A stretch of DNA of 64,000 bases, taken from positions 1-64,000 of the forward strand of contig JBFXEX010000009.1 of the NCBI GenBank assembly GCA_050179645.1, in the 5' to 3' direction. Shown in pieces: positions 47,754-56,646 of the stretch (position 1 is its first letter; each line of letters begins with the position of its first letter). Made by a program: the position numbers and the translations under genes. Origin of the DNA: VAZQ01 sp050179645 (GTDB lineage: Bacteria; Pseudomonadota; Alphaproteobacteria; Rhizobiales; Xanthobacteraceae). The notes below the pieces were generated by a model. It searched no databases, was not told the DNA's origin, and saw nothing but the letters and a program-made list of their open reading frames with translations.

Positions 47754-48704
47754 TCAGCCGGCCGCTGTTGCAGCCGGCACCGCCGCCTGCGGCTCCTGCG
47801 TACTGTTCTGAGTCATTTCCAGCACCCGCGCGAGACGCTCGGCGAACACTGCGGCGGGCACCGGCAAGTTGCGCGCGCGCAACTGGCCGAACACCAGATT
47901 GGCGCGCGGCACGTCGCGGTCGTCGATCTCCCGGGCGACGAAATCGAGCTTGTTGCCGTCCGGCATCGTGCCGATGCGGATCTGGAAAGAGATCAGGTTG
48001 GCGTGCAGCACGAGGCCGCGCAGCATCTCGAACGAATTCGATTCCGCCGCGATGTTGAAGCGCAGTCCGCTGCGCGCCGAGACCTCATCGAGCAACTGCC
48101 GGCCGCCGATGCTGCGGTCCGGCAGCGCGACCGGATAGGCCGCGCAGTCGCGCAGCCGGATCGATTTCCGGGCGGCGAGCGGATGGTCCGCCGCCATCAC
48201 GGCGACGAGCCGCTGTTCGAGCCGCATCAGCGGCTGAAAGCTCGCGAGGAACGGCGGCCGGAACACCAGCACCAGATCGACCTCGTAGGCGGCGAGCGCC
48301 GCCATCGCCTGCTCGTGGTCGAGCACTTTGACGTCGAAGCCGACAAAAGGATGCAGCTTGCGGAACGCTGCGACCTGACGCGGCAGGAAGTCGAGCGCCA
48401 GCGCCTGGCTGCAGGCAATGCGCACGGTGCCGCGACGCAGCCCGCGCAAGTCCTCGATCTGCGATTTCATGCGCTCGACGTTGTCGCTCTGCTCGCGCAG
48501 GTAATGTACGAACACCTCGCCGGCCGACGTGAGCCGCACGCCCCTGGCTCTACGCTCAAAGAGCTGCGCGCCGAGTTCCTCTTCCAGATCCATGATGCGG
48601 CGGTTGAGCGCCGAGGACGTGACGTTGAGATGATCGGCGGCTTTGCGGATAGAGCCAGCGCGCGCAATCTCATCGACGTAGCGCAATATCCGCAAGTGCT
48701 TCAT
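47754..48704 (-). CDS. LysR-type transcriptional regulator, divergent from the ABC receptor gene
   Basis: 316 residues. HTH at about 4-65: HLRILRYVDEIARAGSIRKA, ADHLNVTSSALNRRIMDLEE. The substrate-binding domain follows, starting RRGTVRIACSQALALDFLPR, with VDLVLVFRPPFLASFQPLM. Divergently oriented to the cyclic-ureide uptake/catabolic locus (263 bases between starts), the standard LysR layout; a LysR gene also controls the cyanuric acid genes of Pseudomonas ADP (AtzR). Effector unknown, inferred to be an intermediate of the ureide pathway. Confidence 0.88.
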   Translation of the reverse strand: MKHLRILRYVDEIARAGSIRKAADHLNVTSSALNRRIMDLEEELGAQLFERRARGVRLTSAGEVFVHYLREQSDNVERMKSQIEDLRGLRRGTVRIACSQALALDFLPRQVAAFRKLHPFVGFDVKVLDHEQAMAALAAYEVDLVLVFRPPFLASFQPLMRLEQRLVAVMAADHPLAARKSIRLRDCAAYPVALPDRSIGGRQLLDEVSARSGLRFNIAAESNSFEMLRGLVLHANLISFQIRIGTMPDGNKLDFVAREIDDRDVPRANLVFGQLRARNLPVPAAVFAERLARVLEMTQNSTQEPQAAVPAATAAG

Positions 48705-48763
48705 TGATCACTCGATTTCACTGAGCGCGTCCTTTTCGCGCGCACTCTAGCAAAAAATCAGCG

Positions 48764-48785
48764 GCAGATAAGAGCACTCATCTGC
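48764..48785. promoter_or_regulatory. Inverted repeat in the LysR/ABC intergenic region
   Basis: GCAGAT-N10-ATCTGC, a 22-base dyad 60 bases upstream of the LysR start and about 180 before the divergent receptor start. Length and symmetry are compatible with a LysR recognition site, although the T-N11-A spacing is one base short. Confidence 0.35.
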
Positions 48786-48967
48786 ATTACCGTGATCTCA
48801 AGGCATGTGGATTGCAGGGAGCATGCCGCACCGACGGCCGCAGAGATGCAGGCACCAAACTTGATGCTCAGGATTTGCACAGACTGCTCAAATCCTGACC
48901 ACGACGGTGCGCAGTTCGATTGGCCGAATGCCGCGATCACGATCAATTCCGTCTCACAGGAGCGAAC

Positions 48968-50008
48968 ATGAGCCGACCCGTGCGTTCTTCCCTTCTCGCA
49001 CTCACCGCCGTCATCGGCCTCGCGCTACCGCTCGGACATGCTGCACCGGCCGACGCACAGACCAAGCTGAAACTGGTGCTGAACTGGAAGTACCAAGGGC
49101 CGCAGGGGATGTTCTTCCTCGCCGAGGATCGCGGATACTTCAAGGCCGAGGGCCTGGAGATGACGCTGGACCAGGGCAACGGCTCGGGCGCCGCCGTGCC
49201 GCTCGTCGCCAACGGCACCTACGACGTCGGCTTCGGCGACATCAATGCGCTGATCGAGCTTGCCGCCAAGAAGCCCGACGATGCGCCGATCGCGGTCTAC
49301 AATATGTTCAACCAGCCGCCGTTCACCGTGGCGGTAAAGGCCGACAGCCCGATCAAGTCGCCCAAGGACTTCGAAGGCAAGACGCTCGGCGGCGCCGCCA
49401 ACGACGGCGCACTCAAGCTGTTCCCGGCATTCTGCAAACTCACCAAGATCGACTGCAGCAAGGTGAAGATCACCAATATGCAGCCGAACCTGCGCGAGCA
49501 GATGCTGATGCAAGGCCAGGTCGACGGCGTGTTCGGCTACGTCAACACCATCCGTTTCTCCGCCAAGCTGATGGGCGTGCAGGAAAAGCAGCTGCGTTTC
49601 ATCAACTACGGCGACTACGGCATGGACCTCTATTCCAACTCCATCATCGTCTCGAAGAAACTCCTGAAGGAGAAGCCCGAAGCGGTGCGCGGGCTCGTCC
49701 GCGCGATCAACAAAGGCGTGCTCGACACGCTGAAGGACCCGGATGCCGCGGTCGCGGCCGTCGCCAAGCGCGAGGCGCTGATCAAGGTTCCGGTCGAACG
49801 CGAGCGGCTCGCCGCGACCCTCAAGGATGAGATGAATCATCCGGAAATCGCCAAGATTGGACTCGGTAACGTCGACATGACGCGGCTGAAGAAGTCGATC
49901 GCCATCCTGGTCGAGGCTAACAACCTGCCGCGCACGCCGTCTGTCGATGAAATCTTCACGCCCGCGTTCCTGCCGCCGCCGGCCGACCTGCCGAAGAAGC
50001 TGTTCTGA
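48968..50008 (+). CDS. ABC importer periplasmic receptor (NMT1/SsuA/THI5-like)
   Basis: 346 residues. Signal peptide (about 1-31, ending ADAQ), then an NMT1/THI5-like fold: LKLVLNWKYQGPQGMFFLAE, YFKAEGLEMTLDQGNGSG, YDVGFGDINALIELA, ADSPIKSPKDFEGKTLGGAA and VDGVFGYVNTIRF. Members bind pyrimidine, taurine or nitrate-like ligands; the ligand here is inferred to be a cyclic ureide, pyrimidine-like. The ATG follows CACAGGAGCGAAC. It begins a run of plus-strand genes: SDR, cyclic amidohydrolase, ATPase, permease, ring-opening amidohydrolase. Confidence 0.88.
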   Translation: MSRPVRSSLLALTAVIGLALPLGHAAPADAQTKLKLVLNWKYQGPQGMFFLAEDRGYFKAEGLEMTLDQGNGSGAAVPLVANGTYDVGFGDINALIELAAKKPDDAPIAVYNMFNQPPFTVAVKADSPIKSPKDFEGKTLGGAANDGALKLFPAFCKLTKIDCSKVKITNMQPNLREQMLMQGQVDGVFGYVNTIRFSAKLMGVQEKQLRFINYGDYGMDLYSNSIIVSKKLLKEKPEAVRGLVRAINKGVLDTLKDPDAAVAAVAKREALIKVPVERERLAATLKDEMNHPEIAKIGLGNVDMTRLKKSIAILVEANNLPRTPSVDEIFTPAFLPPPADLPKKLF

Positions 50009-50086
50009 GTTACGCGCGCGGCCGTGAGATCGGACCGGCCGCCGGCAGAGTGCAGGCGGCCGGCCGCAAGACCGGGAAACGACCAG

Positions 50087-50878
50087 ATGGATTTTAATCT
50101 CGCCGGCCGGGTCGCGGTGATTACCGGGCCCGCCAAGGGAATGGGTGCGGCCATCACCAAGGCCTTTGCAGCTGAAGGATCGCGTCTCGCCCTCGTCGGC
50201 CGTGACACCGCGGCGATCGAGCCGGTGACGCAGGAGGTCCGCGCCGGGGGTGCCGAGGCGATCGTCGTGCCCTGCGACCTCACCGACGCCAGACAATGCG
50301 AGCGCGCCGCGCAAGCGACGGTCGAGGCCTACGGCCGCATCGACATCCTGGTCAATGTCGCCGGCGGCTCCGGTCCGATTGGCAAGACCGGCGTCGAAAC
50401 CACGCCGGAAGAATTCGACGACATCGTCACGCTCAACATGAACGGCTGCTTCCACACCATACGCGGCGTTCTGCCGGCGATGATGACGCAGCGCTACGGC
50501 AAGATCGTCAATGTCGGCGGCACCTTCGGGATGCGCGGACGCGCCGGCCGCATGGCCTACTCGGCGTCGAAATGGGGGCTGCGCGGCATCACCAAGAGCT
50601 TCGCGCTGGAAGCCGGCCCTTACAACATCAACGTCAACTGCGTGGCGCCCGGCATGGTCGATGGGCCGCGCTTCCGCGACAAGGTCTGCGCAGACATGGC
50701 CAAGCGCCTTGGCATCACGGTCGAGCAGGCCGTCGAGAAACATGCCAGCGAGTACGCCTTGCGGCGGGTGACCACCGATGCCGACGTCGCCAATGCCTGT
50801 CTGTTCCTGGCGAGCGACGTCTCGCGCCAGATCACCGGCGTCGACCTGCCGGTCGACGGCGGCTGGGCGATGCTGTGA
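50087..50878 (+). CDS. Short-chain dehydrogenase/reductase in the ureide locus
   Basis: 263 residues. TGPAKGMG at about 15-22 is the (slightly unusual) cofactor motif, followed by ALVGRDTAAIE, DILVNVAGGSGPIG, IVNVGGTFGMRG and YSASKWG (catalytic Y-X3-K). The catalytic serine position in the NVGG strand is replaced by G/T, so activity may rely on T or be altered. Substrate unknown; gene 12 bases before the cyclic amidohydrolase start. Start ATG at 50087 precedes the Rossmann strand. Confidence 0.85.
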   Translation: MDFNLAGRVAVITGPAKGMGAAITKAFAAEGSRLALVGRDTAAIEPVTQEVRAGGAEAIVVPCDLTDARQCERAAQATVEAYGRIDILVNVAGGSGPIGKTGVETTPEEFDDIVTLNMNGCFHTIRGVLPAMMTQRYGKIVNVGGTFGMRGRAGRMAYSASKWGLRGITKSFALEAGPYNINVNCVAPGMVDGPRFRDKVCADMAKRLGITVEQAVEKHASEYALRRVTTDADVANACLFLASDVSRQITGVDLPVDGGWAML

Positions 50879-50889
50879 GGGAGGCGACG

Positions 50890-52335
50890 ATGACAACATC
50901 CGATCTCATCATCCGCGGCGGCAAGGTGGTGTCGCCCGACAGCGTCATCGATGCCAGTGTCGCGATCAAGGACGGCATCATCGTCGCGGTCGGCGCAGAT
51001 AACGCAATGCCGGCGGCGCGTGAATCGCTCGACGCCAGCGGGTTGCACGTATTGCCCGGCGCGATCGACGTGCATGTGCACTTCCGCGATCCCGGTTATC
51101 CGCACAAGGAGGACTTCGAGAGCGGCACCGCGGCTGCCGCCTTCGGCGGCGTCACCACCGTGTTCGACATGCCGAACACCATCCCGCCGACCGGCACCGC
51201 CGATGTGCTGGCCGCTAAGCACCGCATCGCGTCGTCCAAGGCCCACGTCGATTACGGGCTATACGGCCTGCTCGGCGAAGACACCATCGAGCACGTGCCG
51301 GCGCTGATCGAGGGCGGAGTGATCGGCTTCAAGCTCTACATGGGCAACACCTTCGGCAAGATCCCCTCGCCGTCGACCGGCGCCATGCTGGAAGCATTCG
51401 AGGTGGTGGCACCGACCGGCAAACGCATCTCGCTGCATGCCGAAACCAACTCGATCATGGAGCGGCGCGAGACCCGGCTGCGCGCCGCAGGCCGCACCGA
51501 TCCCCTCGCGCACATCGCGTCGCGGCCGGCTGTCGTGGCGGTCGAAGCGGTAAGCCGCGCCGCCATCCTCGCCGAATGGACCGGCGCTCGCATCCACATC
51601 CTGCATATCTCGTCGGCAGAGGAGTTGCGACCGTTGCGCGAAGCCAAGGCGCGTGGCGTCGACATCACCGGCGAGACCGGTCCGCACTATCTGATGCTAT
51701 CGACGGATGACTATGCGCGGCTCGCCGGGGTGATCCGCGTCAATCCGCCGGTGCGCGAGTCGCGCAACCAGGAGCCGCTGTGGGCCGCGCTCGCCGACGG
51801 CACCATCGACATTGTCGCCACCGACCACGCGCCGCACGCGCCCGAGGAGAAGACTCACAACGACATCTGGACGGTCGACTGCGGCTTCCCGGGCGTCGAA
51901 ACCCAGATGCCGCTGATGCTGACGGCGATGAATGCCGGCCGCTTCACGATCTGCGACTACGTACGCTGGAGCGCCGCCAACCCGGCCAAGACCTTCGGCC
52001 TCTACCCGCGCAAGGGCGTGATCCAGCCGGGCGCCGAGGCCGACATCGCGGTGGTCGATCTCGCACGAACCTGGACCATCGACGACGCCAGGCTGCAGTC
52101 GCGCTCCAGGATCACGCCGTTTCATCGCATGACCGCAAAGGGCCTTCCGCTGCACACGCTGGTGCGCGGACGGTTCGTCATGAAGGACCGCACGCTGATC
52201 GCCGACACCCGCGGTCATGGCCGCTCGGTCCACACCATCCAGGACATGCCACCGCCGAAGGTTTGCAACGCCGACAACACGATGCAGGCAATCGTGCAAA
52301 GCCCCGGCGCGGTGCCATTGCGGAGTGCCTCATAA
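50890..52335 (+). CDS. Dihydroorotase/allantoinase-type cyclic amidohydrolase
   Basis: 481 residues. The metal-site motif is AIDVHVHFRDPGYPHKEDFE (H62, H64). The carboxylated-lysine position is K148 in GVIGFKLYMG, with further ligands H183 in SLHAET and H239 in HILHISS, and D312 in IVATDHAPHAPEE. The C-terminus ends with GAEADIAVVDL. These enzymes hydrolyse cyclic amides such as dihydroorotate, allantoin or hydantoin. A pyrimidine pyrC role is unlikely given the context. Its stop overlaps the ATPase start by one base (TAATG), so translation is coupled; it is a member of the ABC operon. Confidence 0.88.
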   Translation: MTTSDLIIRGGKVVSPDSVIDASVAIKDGIIVAVGADNAMPAARESLDASGLHVLPGAIDVHVHFRDPGYPHKEDFESGTAAAAFGGVTTVFDMPNTIPPTGTADVLAAKHRIASSKAHVDYGLYGLLGEDTIEHVPALIEGGVIGFKLYMGNTFGKIPSPSTGAMLEAFEVVAPTGKRISLHAETNSIMERRETRLRAAGRTDPLAHIASRPAVVAVEAVSRAAILAEWTGARIHILHISSAEELRPLREAKARGVDITGETGPHYLMLSTDDYARLAGVIRVNPPVRESRNQEPLWAALADGTIDIVATDHAPHAPEEKTHNDIWTVDCGFPGVETQMPLMLTAMNAGRFTICDYVRWSAANPAKTFGLYPRKGVIQPGAEADIAVVDLARTWTIDDARLQSRSRITPFHRMTAKGLPLHTLVRGRFVMKDRTLIADTRGHGRSVHTIQDMPPPKVCNADNTMQAIVQSPGAVPLRSAS

Positions 52336-53186
52336 TGCTGATGCCGTCGCCAGCCCCCGTCAGAGCCGAAGAGGTTACGCCCGGCGAACCATTCGTGAAG
52401 CTCGAGAAAGTGACGCTGACCTACGGTCGCGGCGAGAACCAGGTCCGCGCGCTCGACGAGACCAACCTGAGCGTCAACAAGGGCGACTTTGTCGCACTGG
52501 TCGGCCCGTCCGGTTGCGGCAAGTCCACGATCCTCAAACTCGTGACAGGGCTGCTGCGTGCGAGCAGCGGCTACGTGTTCGTCGGCGGGCGCGAGGTCGG
52601 CGCCGAGCCGGTGCGGGTCGGCATGGCCTTCCAGAACCCGACGCTCCTGCCGTGGCTCAAGCTGCGCGACAACGTCATGCTGCCGCTCAAGATCGTGCCG
52701 CCGTTCCGCCAGGAGTATCGGACGAAGCGCAAGACCGAATTCGTCGACCGGATCGAGGCGCTGCTGGCACAGGTCGGGCTCAAAGGCTTCAGCGACAAGT
52801 ATCCCTGGCAGCTGTCCGGCGGCATGCTGCAGCGGGCATCGCTCTGCCGCGCGCTGATCCACGAGCCGCAGCTGCTGATGCTCGACGAGCCGTTCGGCGC
52901 GCTCGATCAGTTCACCCGCGAAGAGCTGTGGGCGATCATGCAGGAACTGTGGATGACCCACCGCCCGACCGTGCTGCTCGTCACCCACGACCTCAAGGAA
53001 GCGAGCTATCTGGCGAACCGCATCTGCGTGATGCAGGCGCGACCGGGCCGCATCATCGACGAGGGCGTCGTGAATTTTCCCCGGCCTCGCACGATCGCCA
53101 TGACGTACGACCCGGAGTTCGTCGCCACCACGCAGCGCTTGCGGGAACTCATCGTCAATGCCAACCCCAAGGAGGCGGTCCATTGA
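52335..53186 (+). CDS. ABC importer ATPase (nitrate/sulfonate/pyrimidine type)
   Basis: 283 residues. Walker A GPSGCGKSTILKLVTGL, Q-loop FQNPTLLPWLKLRDNVMLPL, signature LSGGMLQRASLCRALI, Walker B LLMLDEPFGALDQFTREELW and H-loop VLLVTHDLKEASYLA. Energises the SsuA/NMT1-type permease encoded next. Translation is coupled at both ends: it starts within the previous stop and its own stop overlaps the permease TTG start. Confidence 0.95.
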   Translation: MLMPSPAPVRAEEVTPGEPFVKLEKVTLTYGRGENQVRALDETNLSVNKGDFVALVGPSGCGKSTILKLVTGLLRASSGYVFVGGREVGAEPVRVGMAFQNPTLLPWLKLRDNVMLPLKIVPPFRQEYRTKRKTEFVDRIEALLAQVGLKGFSDKYPWQLSGGMLQRASLCRALIHEPQLLMLDEPFGALDQFTREELWAIMQELWMTHRPTVLLVTHDLKEASYLANRICVMQARPGRIIDEGVVNFPRPRTIAMTYDPEFVATTQRLRELIVNANPKEAVH

Positions 53187-53956
53187 ACGAGCAACTGCGC
53201 CGCCACATCGCCTCGGCCGCCCTCATCATCGGCTTCTTCGTCGCGTGGGAGGTGCTGTGCATCGGATTCGGCGTCAAGGAAATCGTCCTGCCGCGCCCGT
53301 CGCAGATCCTCGCGACGCTCTGGGAGCGAGCGCCCGCGATCATGCCGCACGCCGCACAGACCCTCTACACCACGCTCGTCGGCTTCGGCCTCGGAATCCT
53401 GATCGGCATCGCCCTCGGGGCGCTGATCGGTTCGTCGCGGCTCGCGTACGATGTCGCCTATCCGCTGCTGATCGGCTTTGCGAGCATTCCGAAAGTCGCG
53501 GTGGTCCCGATCCTCGTCTTGTGGTTCGGCGCTGGCACCGTTCCGGCGGTTTTGACCGCGATGCTCATGTGCATCTTCCCGATCGTGGTGAACGTGGCGA
53601 CCGGGCTTGCCACCACCGAACCCGAGCTCGAAGACGTGATGCGCGCGCTCAAGGCGAGCAAGCTCGACATTCTTGTCAATGTCGGGCTGCCGCGCACCAT
53701 GCCCTATTTCTTTGCATCACTAAAAGTCGCGGTGACGCTGGCTTTCGTCGGGACCGTGATCGCCGAGACGGTGGCGTCGAACCGCGGTATCGGCAACCTG
53801 ATGATGATCGCAAGTTCGAGCTTCGACGTGCCGCTGGTGTTCGCCGGACTGCTCATTCTCGCCGTCATGGGCGTCGGTCTCTATGTCATCTTCTCGTTCA
53901 TCGAGGTCCGGGTGACCGGCTGGGCGTTGCGCAAGAACGAATTCGCCATGGGCTGA
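53183..53956 (+). CDS. ABC importer permease (SsuC-type)
   Basis: 257 residues with about six membrane segments. The EAA loop is FASIPKVAVVPILVLWFGAG, followed by LEDVMRALKASKLDILVNVG, typical of the SsuC/NrtB family. Starts at TTG (53183) behind AAGGAGGCGGTCCA, overlapping the stop of the ATPase gene. Together with the receptor (48968) and ATPase it makes a complete importer. The ring-opening amidohydrolase follows after 27 bases. Confidence 0.93.
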   Translation: MNEQLRRHIASAALIIGFFVAWEVLCIGFGVKEIVLPRPSQILATLWERAPAIMPHAAQTLYTTLVGFGLGILIGIALGALIGSSRLAYDVAYPLLIGFASIPKVAVVPILVLWFGAGTVPAVLTAMLMCIFPIVVNVATGLATTEPELEDVMRALKASKLDILVNVGLPRTMPYFFASLKVAVTLAFVGTVIAETVASNRGIGNLMMIASSSFDVPLVFAGLLILAVMGVGLYVIFSFIEVRVTGWALRKNEFAMG

Positions 53957-53983
53957 ACCCGGGGACCTGAGCCGGACACCGCC

Positions 53984-55081
53984 ATGCCGATCGCCAAAAT
54001 CCACCGCATTTCCGCCAACGCACCCGACGACGTCTCGGGCATCGAGGCCGCCATCGCCGACGGCCGGATCGATCCGAAAGGCGTGCTCGCCGTGCTCGCC
54101 AAGACCGAGGGCAACGGCCTCGTCAACGACTTCAGCCGCGGCTTCGCCACGCTGTCACTTCGACTATTGTTCGAGCGCTACTTGCCGAAGGAGGAAGCGG
54201 CGAAAATCTGCTTCGTGATGTCGGGCGGCATCGAAGGTGGCATGTCGCCGCACTGGATTGTGTTCGAACGCGCGGAAGGTGACGCCGGCGAGCGGCCGGC
54301 GCTCGCCATTGGCCGCGCCCATACGCCTGCACTGCCGGCCGAACATCTCGGACGGTTGCCGCAGGCCGACCAGGTGGCCGACGGGGTTCGCGCGGCGATG
54401 CGCGATGCCGGGATTACAGACACGGCCGATGTGCATTTCGTCCAACTCAAGTGCCCGCTGCTGACCGCGCAGCGCATCGGCGAAGCGACCAGCCGCGGCG
54501 TCGTCACCGCCACGACCGACACGCTCAAATCCATGGGGCTCTCGCGCGCCGCCAGCACGCTCGGCGCCGGCGTGGCGCTCGGCGAGATCGATCGCGGCGC
54601 ATTGCACGACACCGACATCGCAACGCGCTGGGACTTGTGGTCCGGCCGCACCAGCAGTTCCGCCGGGATCGAGTTGCTCGGCCATGAGATCATCGTACTC
54701 GGCATGTCGTCCGGCTGGTCCGGACCGCTCGCCATCGACCATGCGGTGATGATCGACGCGATCGACATCGAGCCGGTCCGCGCAGCGCTCGCGCGCCTCG
54801 GCCTGTCGTCTCCGGGGCAATTGCCTCAAGCGCAGCGGCGGCGGCTGGTCGCGCTGCTCGCCAAGGCGGAGGCAAGCCACGACGGTCGCCTACGCGGCAG
54901 CCGCCACGCCATGCTCGACGATTCCGACATCGCCGGCACCCGGCATGCGCGCGCCTTCGTCTGCGGTGCGCTGGCCGGACTCGTGGGGCATGCGGAAATC
55001 TACGTCTCCGGCGGCGCCGAGCATCAGGGCCCGGACGGCGGGGGGCCGGTGGCGGCAATCGTCGATCGCAGCGGCCAATAA
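53984..55081 (+). CDS. atzD: Ring-opening amidohydrolase of the cyanuric acid amidohydrolase / barbiturase family
   Basis: 365 residues, the AtzD/TrzD length. Three tandem subdomains each carry a Lys-Ser pair: K40 (VLAKTEGNG) with S80 (VMSGGIEGG); K156 (VQLKCPLLT) with S225/226 (RTSSSAGIEL); K294 (LLAKAEASHDG) with S342 (YVSGGAEHQGP). All segments resemble the Pseudomonas ADP cyanuric acid hydrolase closely as I recall it (MRDAGI, HFVQ.KCPLLT, SRGA, GMRH.ML.DSDI). It opens the triazine ring of cyanuric acid to carboxybiuret, which decarboxylates to biuret. The fold is shared with barbiturase, and sequence alone does not exclude that; the biuret and allophanate genes nearby favour cyanuric acid. 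Last gene of the plus-strand importer operon. Confidence 0.87.
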   Translation: MPIAKIHRISANAPDDVSGIEAAIADGRIDPKGVLAVLAKTEGNGLVNDFSRGFATLSLRLLFERYLPKEEAAKICFVMSGGIEGGMSPHWIVFERAEGDAGERPALAIGRAHTPALPAEHLGRLPQADQVADGVRAAMRDAGITDTADVHFVQLKCPLLTAQRIGEATSRGVVTATTDTLKSMGLSRAASTLGAGVALGEIDRGALHDTDIATRWDLWSGRTSSSAGIELLGHEIIVLGMSSGWSGPLAIDHAVMIDAIDIEPVRAALARLGLSSPGQLPQAQRRRLVALLAKAEASHDGRLRGSRHAMLDDSDIAGTRHARAFVCGALAGLVGHAEIYVSGGAEHQGPDGGGPVAAIVDRSGQ

Positions 55082-55089
55082 CGTATGGG

Positions 55090-56646
55090 CTAATGTCCGG
55101 CCATGTGCCGGCCGATCTGCACCCGGTCGGCGTCGCTCGCGGGCGACTCGTAGACCAGGCCGCCGTTGAACATGACGACGATGCGGTCGGCGAGTTCGAG
55201 GAGTTCGTCGAGGTCCTCACTGACCAGGAGCACCGCGGCGCCGCGGTTGCGCGCCGCCATGATCTCGGCGTGAATCTGCGCGACCGCCGCGAAGTCGAGC
55301 CCGAAGCACGGATTGGCCGCGATCAAAACTGCGACCTCGCCGCCCAATTCCCGCGCCAGCACCGCGCGCTGGACGTTGCCGCCCGAAAGATCGCCGATCG
55401 GCGACTCGGGCGACTGCGTCTTGATCTTATATTCGGCAATCTTGCGTTCGGCCTGTTGGCGGATCCTGCCACCCTGCAGCCACCAGCCGCCGGCGGCGAA
55501 CGGCGCGCGGTCGAAATCGCGGAACGCCAAATTGTCGGCGACGCTCATGCGCGCAACGCAGGCGTTCTTCAGCGGCTCCTCCGGCAGGCAGGACAGCTTG
55601 AGGTCGCGCATCTCCTCGCGGGTCGCGTTGTAAATCTTGCCGGCGATGCGAACCTCACCGCCGCTGGCGTCGCGCTGGCCGGCCAGCACCTCGATCATCT
55701 GGCGCTGGCCGTTGCCGGAGACGCCCGCAACGCCGACGATCTCGCCCGAACGCACCTTGAGCGAGACGTCGCTCACCGCCGGCTGGCCGGCGTCGTCGAC
55801 CGCACTGAGCCGGTCGAGTTCAAGCCGCGTGGCACCGAAATTCGCGCTGCGCGCCGGCGCCGCGGTCAGTTCCTGCGCGCCGATCATCATCCCGGCCATC
55901 GCGTCCGGTGTCAGGTCCGCGACCCGGCCGCCGCCGGAGAGCCGGCCGCGCCGCAGGATTGTCACTTCGTCGGCGAACGCCATCACCTCGCGGAACTTGT
56001 GGGTGATCATCAGAATGGTCAGCTCGTTCCGCGCCACCATCGCGCGCAGCATACCGAGCACCTCGTCGGCCTCACCGGGCGTGAGCACCGAGGTCGGCTC
56101 GTCAAGCACCAGGAAGCGCCGCTGGAGATAGAGTTGCTTGAGGATCTCGCACTTCTGTCGCTCGCCGGCCGAAATCGCCGACACCTTGGCGTCGAGCGGA
56201 ACGCGAAACGGCATGCGGTCGAGAAAGGCTTCCAGCGCGGCCTTCTCCTTGCGCCAGTCGATCACCGCCGGTAGCTCCGGCCGCGCCAGCACGAAATTCT
56301 CCGTGACCGTCATCGCCGGCACCGAGGTGAAATGCTGGTAGACCATGCCGAGGCCGAGCGCATGCGCGGCGCGCGGGTGCTCGATCGAGTATTCGTGGTC
56401 CGCCACCATGACGCTGCCTTCGTCGGGGCGGTAATAGCCCATGATACATTTGACCAGCGTCGATTTCCCCGCGCCATTCTCGCCGAGCAGCGCATGGAAT
56501 GTGCCGGCCGGCACTTTCAGCGAGACATTGTCGAGCGCGGCAAACTCGCCGAACCGTTTGGTCATGCGCAGCGCTTCGAGCCCGAGCGCATGATGCAGGT
56601 CGGGCGCCGGCGGCGCGCCGATCAGCCGCGTGGTGTCGACGCTCAT
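55090..56646 (-). CDS. BMP-type ABC importer ATPase, double ATP-binding domain
   Basis: 518 residues, two ATPase domains as in RbsA/NupA-type importers. First: GENGAGKSTLVKCIMGYYRP, signature ISAGERQKCEILKQ, FLVLDEPTSVLTPGEADEVL. Second (about 270-505): degenerate Walker A VAGVSGNGQRQMIEVLAGQ, signature LSGGNVQRAVLARELGGEVA, IAANPCFGLDFAAVAQI. The degenerate second site is normal for this group. Its start (ATGA) overlaps the stop of biuH, so it is translationally coupled to it. Completes the transporter encoded at 57479-60621. Convergent with the ring-opening amidohydrolase, 8 bases apart. Confidence 0.93.
   Translation of the reverse strand: MSVDTTRLIGAPPAPDLHHALGLEALRMTKRFGEFAALDNVSLKVPAGTFHALLGENGAGKSTLVKCIMGYYRPDEGSVMVADHEYSIEHPRAAHALGLGMVYQHFTSVPAMTVTENFVLARPELPAVIDWRKEKAALEAFLDRMPFRVPLDAKVSAISAGERQKCEILKQLYLQRRFLVLDEPTSVLTPGEADEVLGMLRAMVARNELTILMITHKFREVMAFADEVTILRRGRLSGGGRVADLTPDAMAGMMIGAQELTAAPARSANFGATRLELDRLSAVDDAGQPAVSDVSLKVRSGEIVGVAGVSGNGQRQMIEVLAGQRDASGGEVRIAGKIYNATREEMRDLKLSCLPEEPLKNACVARMSVADNLAFRDFDRAPFAAGGWWLQGGRIRQQAERKIAEYKIKTQSPESPIGDLSGGNVQRAVLARELGGEVAVLIAANPCFGLDFAAVAQIHAEIMAARNRGAAVLLVSEDLDELLELADRIVVMFNGGLVYESPASDADRVQIGRHMAGH

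Noticed and set aside
49025..50899. 624-residue minus-strand frame across the ABC receptor and SDR
   Set aside because: Antisense to two recognised genes; no motif.
53984..55081. Barbiturase instead of cyanuric acid amidohydrolase
   Set aside because: Not excluded by sequence, but the biuret and allophanate hydrolases beside it fit the cyanuric acid route better; no ureidomalonase-type gene is seen.
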